DNA of 64,000 nucleotides from Camellia lanceoleosa. Its lineage: Eukaryota > Streptophyta > Magnoliopsida > Ericales > Theaceae. The notes under the pieces were generated by a model that searched no databases, had not been told where the DNA came from, and saw nothing but the letters and a program-made list of their open reading frames with translations. Below, piece after piece: positions 61,611 to 64,000 of this stretch (position 1 is its first letter; the number at the start of each line of letters is the position of its first letter). Where the stretch lies: contig CM045758.1 in assembly GCA_025200525.1 (NCBI GenBank), positions 60,886,649 to 60,950,648 of the forward strand. Reading direction: 5' to 3'. Made by a program: the position numbers and the translations under genes.

Positions 61611-61682
61611 CTAAACAAGAAAATTATCAATCATATGTTGAATGACATCTGCACCTTCAAAATGCACGAGTGGATCTTTGAC
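61611..61682 (-). CDS. Candidate last exon (23 residues plus stop) of an unidentified gene
   Basis: After a good acceptor (TCTGACAG) the minus strand reads VKDPLVHFEGADVIQHMIDN then FLV and a TAG, exactly 72 nt in phase 0. The residues look like a natural protein C-terminus and the codon use is not AT-noise. Upstream exons are not recognisable before the LINE begins at 62565, so they may lie beyond it or be lost. A 3' UTR would run toward about 61150. The function is unknown. Confidence 0.3.
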   Translation of the reverse strand, partial: VKDPLVHFEGADVIQHMIDNFLV

Positions 61683-62018
61683 CTGTCAGATATATTGTCA
61701 AAAGGGAAAATCAGCCTTTGAATGTAGAAATATTTTTATGAAAAATTATCGTACAAAAGATCAGTGAGGTAGTTGTTTTGTCTGAGACATGGAAGATCAG
61801 ATTTTAGTATCAGCAACCCAGATGTGAAATCAGGAGCCATATGATAAAAACACATTTAAGCTCCGCTTTATATACAGATTTTTCAAAAAAAAGTCGTGTA
61901 CACCACACATTATGCAACAATTGAACAATATAAACAATTAACATAAATACACCCTACCTACAAACAACAGAATTTACGGCCCATCTTCCAGATTTTCATT
62001 TCTGGCTGAAACAGATAC

Positions 62019-62497
62019 GGTGCGTTTTGTAGAGTTTTGTAATTATGATTTGAGAGTATGAGTTGTATTTTGAGTTTGTGAGGTTTGAAATTATGATTTG
62101 AGTGTGAAAAATTTGTTTGGTAAAGAGTTTTGAAAAGAGTTTTTATTTGAGGGGGGAATTGTTGATGTGACATTTGATATTTGATACAAAAATTTACAAC
62201 TCATAACCAAACATACAACTCAAAATTATTTTAAAGCACATAAAAAAATTTAAAAAATTCAAAAAATGTTTTTTTCGATTATATAAAAATTAACATATCA
62301 ATTGCAAAAAAAAAAAAAAAAATTCACTATTCTGGACGACCGGTTAGGCAAAATTTGCAAAAAAAAAAATTCCGAAAAGCACGCCTGAGACAGAGTTCTC
62401 CGCAGAGTTTTGAAAAACTGATTCCAAAACTCCTACCAAACATAATATTCAAATGTAGGTGTAGAATTATGTTTTCAAAATACAACCAAACAGAGCC
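62019..62497. mobile_element. MITE-like element, family M1 copy 2 (about 479 bp)
   Basis: This is the inverted relative of 1500-2034: GGTGCGTTTTGTAGAGTTTTG at the left, CCAAACAGAGCC at the right, sharing the phrase ctctgcggaga (about 62408-62398 on the minus strand) with 1590-1600. No target duplication is evident. Confidence 0.75.
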
Positions 62498-62928
62498 GAA
62501 AGTCTTTCAACTTTCTTTGGGCTTCATACTCCCAAAAACAACTTCCAACCATTTGTAATATTAAACCAAGCCTTATGTCTCAATCAATTGAGGTTGGTTA
62601 CATAAATCATTTTCTACCATTATGTTCTATAAAAGACTATAAACTCAGTTAAATCAAATATATTCACATTTTTTTCTTACAACATCTCATGTCAATTTAG
62701 GTCTCTTCCCCCCTAGAATTTTCACTTGGGGTGATCACATAACTCTTCTTTGGTGTTGTATCTACAGGTTTTAAATGTATATAATCAAATTATCTTAATT
62801 TGTTCTCTCAATTTTTCTTCAATCAGTGCTGCTTCACCCATTTCACAAATATATTCTTTTTATTTATATTATTTTTTGTCTTATTGTACGTCTATTTAGC
62901 ATCCTCATCTCAACTATATTCACTTTAT

Positions 62929-63106
62929 TAATGTGTTGTTTATTAGTAGCCTAACATTTGTCCCGTAAAACATCATTGGCCTTGCATTGTTTTATAAAAT
63001 TTTCCTATCAATTTTGTTAATGTGCTGTTTATTAGTAGCCTAACATTTGTCCCGTAAAACATCATTGGCCTTGCATTGTTTTATAAAATTTTCCTATCAA
63101 TTTTGT
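62929..63106. repeat. 89-bp tandem duplication inside the LINE remnant
   Basis: taatgtgttgtttattagta at 62929 recurs at 63018 (one change); both units carry tagcctaacatttgtcccgt and run to cctatcaattttgtta. Confidence 0.9.
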
Positions 63107-63627
63107 TAGTATTCATATATGCCAGAAATACTCCTCCACAACAACCAACGTCACATCATCTCCAACCTATCATTCTTATTATTATTTTTTTCTTATCAGC
63201 CTATCCATTCTTATTAATTATCAAAGCTAAATAATGAAATAGTCACTCTTTGGTACATCCTGAATTTCGATCTTCACTTCTCTACTATTTTTACATCTAT
63301 TACATTCCACATATCTAGTTTTAGTCATATTTATTATTTAAACTTTTTTGACTCTAGTGTTCACCACCAATTTCTAATTTGGTGTTTAATCCTCTTCTAG
63401 TTTCATCTACTAGGACAAAATCATCCGCAAACTGATTAACTAACGCTATTGCTACAACTCTTAAATGAAGCTCAATCAACTCTTTCCTACAATTTTATTG
63501 AAGTCATTAAATTTATTACCTCTATAGTAGTAGCTATTTTTCATATCTGCTTTACTTTTATAAATAGGCACTAAAATACTTTTTCTTCATTCCTCAAACA
63601 TTTTCTTAGTCATTGGAATATTATTAA

Positions 63628-63890
63628 GGGCAAATTACAAACACCTCCCTCGAGGTTTGGTGAAAATACAGATTCCCCCCTGAGGTTTGAGAAATTACAT
63701 CCCGCCCCCTGAGGTTTACATTTTCATAACAAATTGCCCCCTAGGATTTTTATTTTCATACAGATTCCCCCTTAATTTTTCCTAATTTATTATGAAAATT
63801 TGACCCTCAGGGGGGAATTTGTAATTTCTCAAATCTCAGGGGGAAATCTGTATTTTTACTAAACCTCGAGGGGGTGTTTGTAATTTACCC
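63628..63890. mobile_element. 263-bp fold-back MITE with perfect 9-bp TSD TATTATTAA
   Basis: Arms GGGCAAATTACAAACACC and, inverted, GGTGTTTGTAATTTACCC are long and nearly perfect, with repeated ccccctgaggtttg phrases. TATTATTAA flanks both sides (63619-63627, 63891-63899). The 9-bp duplication indicates a Mutator-type MITE inserted into the LINE remnant. Confidence 0.85.
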
Positions 63891-64000
63891 TATTATTAAT
63901 AATTTTGTTAGCCAAGATACCCCTCCTCAAACATTTTCATCTTCTTTAGTGCAATTTCCACCTCACTTGTCATTTTGCCACTTTCAAAGCATCATTTTTA

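Larger units (their letters stand above)
62565..64000 (-). mobile_element. Decayed RTE-type LINE (reverse transcriptase remnant and 3' tail)
   Basis: Read on the minus strand from the window end: KMTSEVEIALKKMK (63980-63935), then a region like the RT thumb/palm entry (KSILVPIYKSKAD, about 63573-63535, with stops nearby), then FADDFVLVDETRRGLN near 63438-63391, the RTE-class catalytic box FADD. The segment ends with atttatgtaaccaacctcaa...gacataaggcttgg, a characteristic plant RTE 3' tail. Many stops and shifts make it a pseudogene. It is interrupted by a MITE at 63628-63890 and a tandem duplication, and continues beyond the window. Confidence 0.7.

Noticed and set aside
1..64000. CRISPR arrays, bacterial operons, rRNA or tRNA genes
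   Set aside because: No regularly spaced identical repeats, no prokaryotic gene layout, and I saw no convincing tRNA or rRNA sequence by reading; a tRNAscan or Rfam run would settle small RNAs.

Overview
This window is nuclear DNA from a flowering plant, most likely a eudicot. It is AT-rich and intron-rich, has no operons, and is dominated by plant transposon families (Ty1/copia, Ty3/gypsy of the Tat/Ogre type, PIF/Harbinger, MULE-type and Tourist-type MITEs, Helitron-like repeats, an RTE-type LINE). Only two host genes are clearly intact: a single-exon AP2/ERF transcription factor (33001-33684, +) and a 14-exon plastid-type ATP-dependent 6-phosphofructokinase (59360 down to 45366, -). A possible last exon of a third gene lies at 61611-61682 (-). 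Exon joins, terminal repeats and target-site duplications (TSDs) were read by eye.

Layout. 1-4162 is one copy of a dispersed block that ends in a chain of Helitron-like units; it is cut at 4163 by a Tat/Ogre-like LTR (4163 to about 6871) followed by a short internal remnant. 7283-7521 holds a cluster of palindromic CGCTCGAGCG-like motifs, and 7690-8046 looks like a minus-strand plant promoter with first-exon debris. 8340-19861 is the most notable object: an 11.5 kb PIF/Harbinger transposon with matching 12-bp terminal repeats and TTA TSDs. It carries three genes (a GRF zinc-finger protein with a membrane tail, a Myb/SANT-like protein, and a DDE transposase with two lesions), a separate captured-looking exon, and about 900 bp of GGTGG minisatellite. 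Four 227-229 bp MITEs elsewhere (20605, 34694, 42538, 57748) share its ends and look like its non-autonomous derivatives.

22007-32799 is the second copy of the dispersed block, split by a 7.0 kb copia element (22960-29975, TSD AGGTG) that has lost most of gag, protease and integrase but keeps a long open RT-RNase H frame. The last Helitron-like unit ends about 200 bp before the ERF start codon. 34100-45200 is gene-poor and full of MITEs, including a 1.38 kb MULE-like element (36136-37516).

The phosphofructokinase gene fills 45366-59360. Its introns hold several MITEs and a candidate 2.4 kb solo LTR (intron 1), and its last exon is partly duplicated just downstream. From 62565 to the window end is a decayed RTE-type LINE on the minus strand, hit by a 263-bp MULE-type MITE and a tandem duplication. 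Gene-free stretches not listed separately (for example 19865-20601, 20837-21540, 35000-35600, 39660-41600, 42770-44460, 59600-60230) are AT-rich sequence in which I see no gene or RNA.
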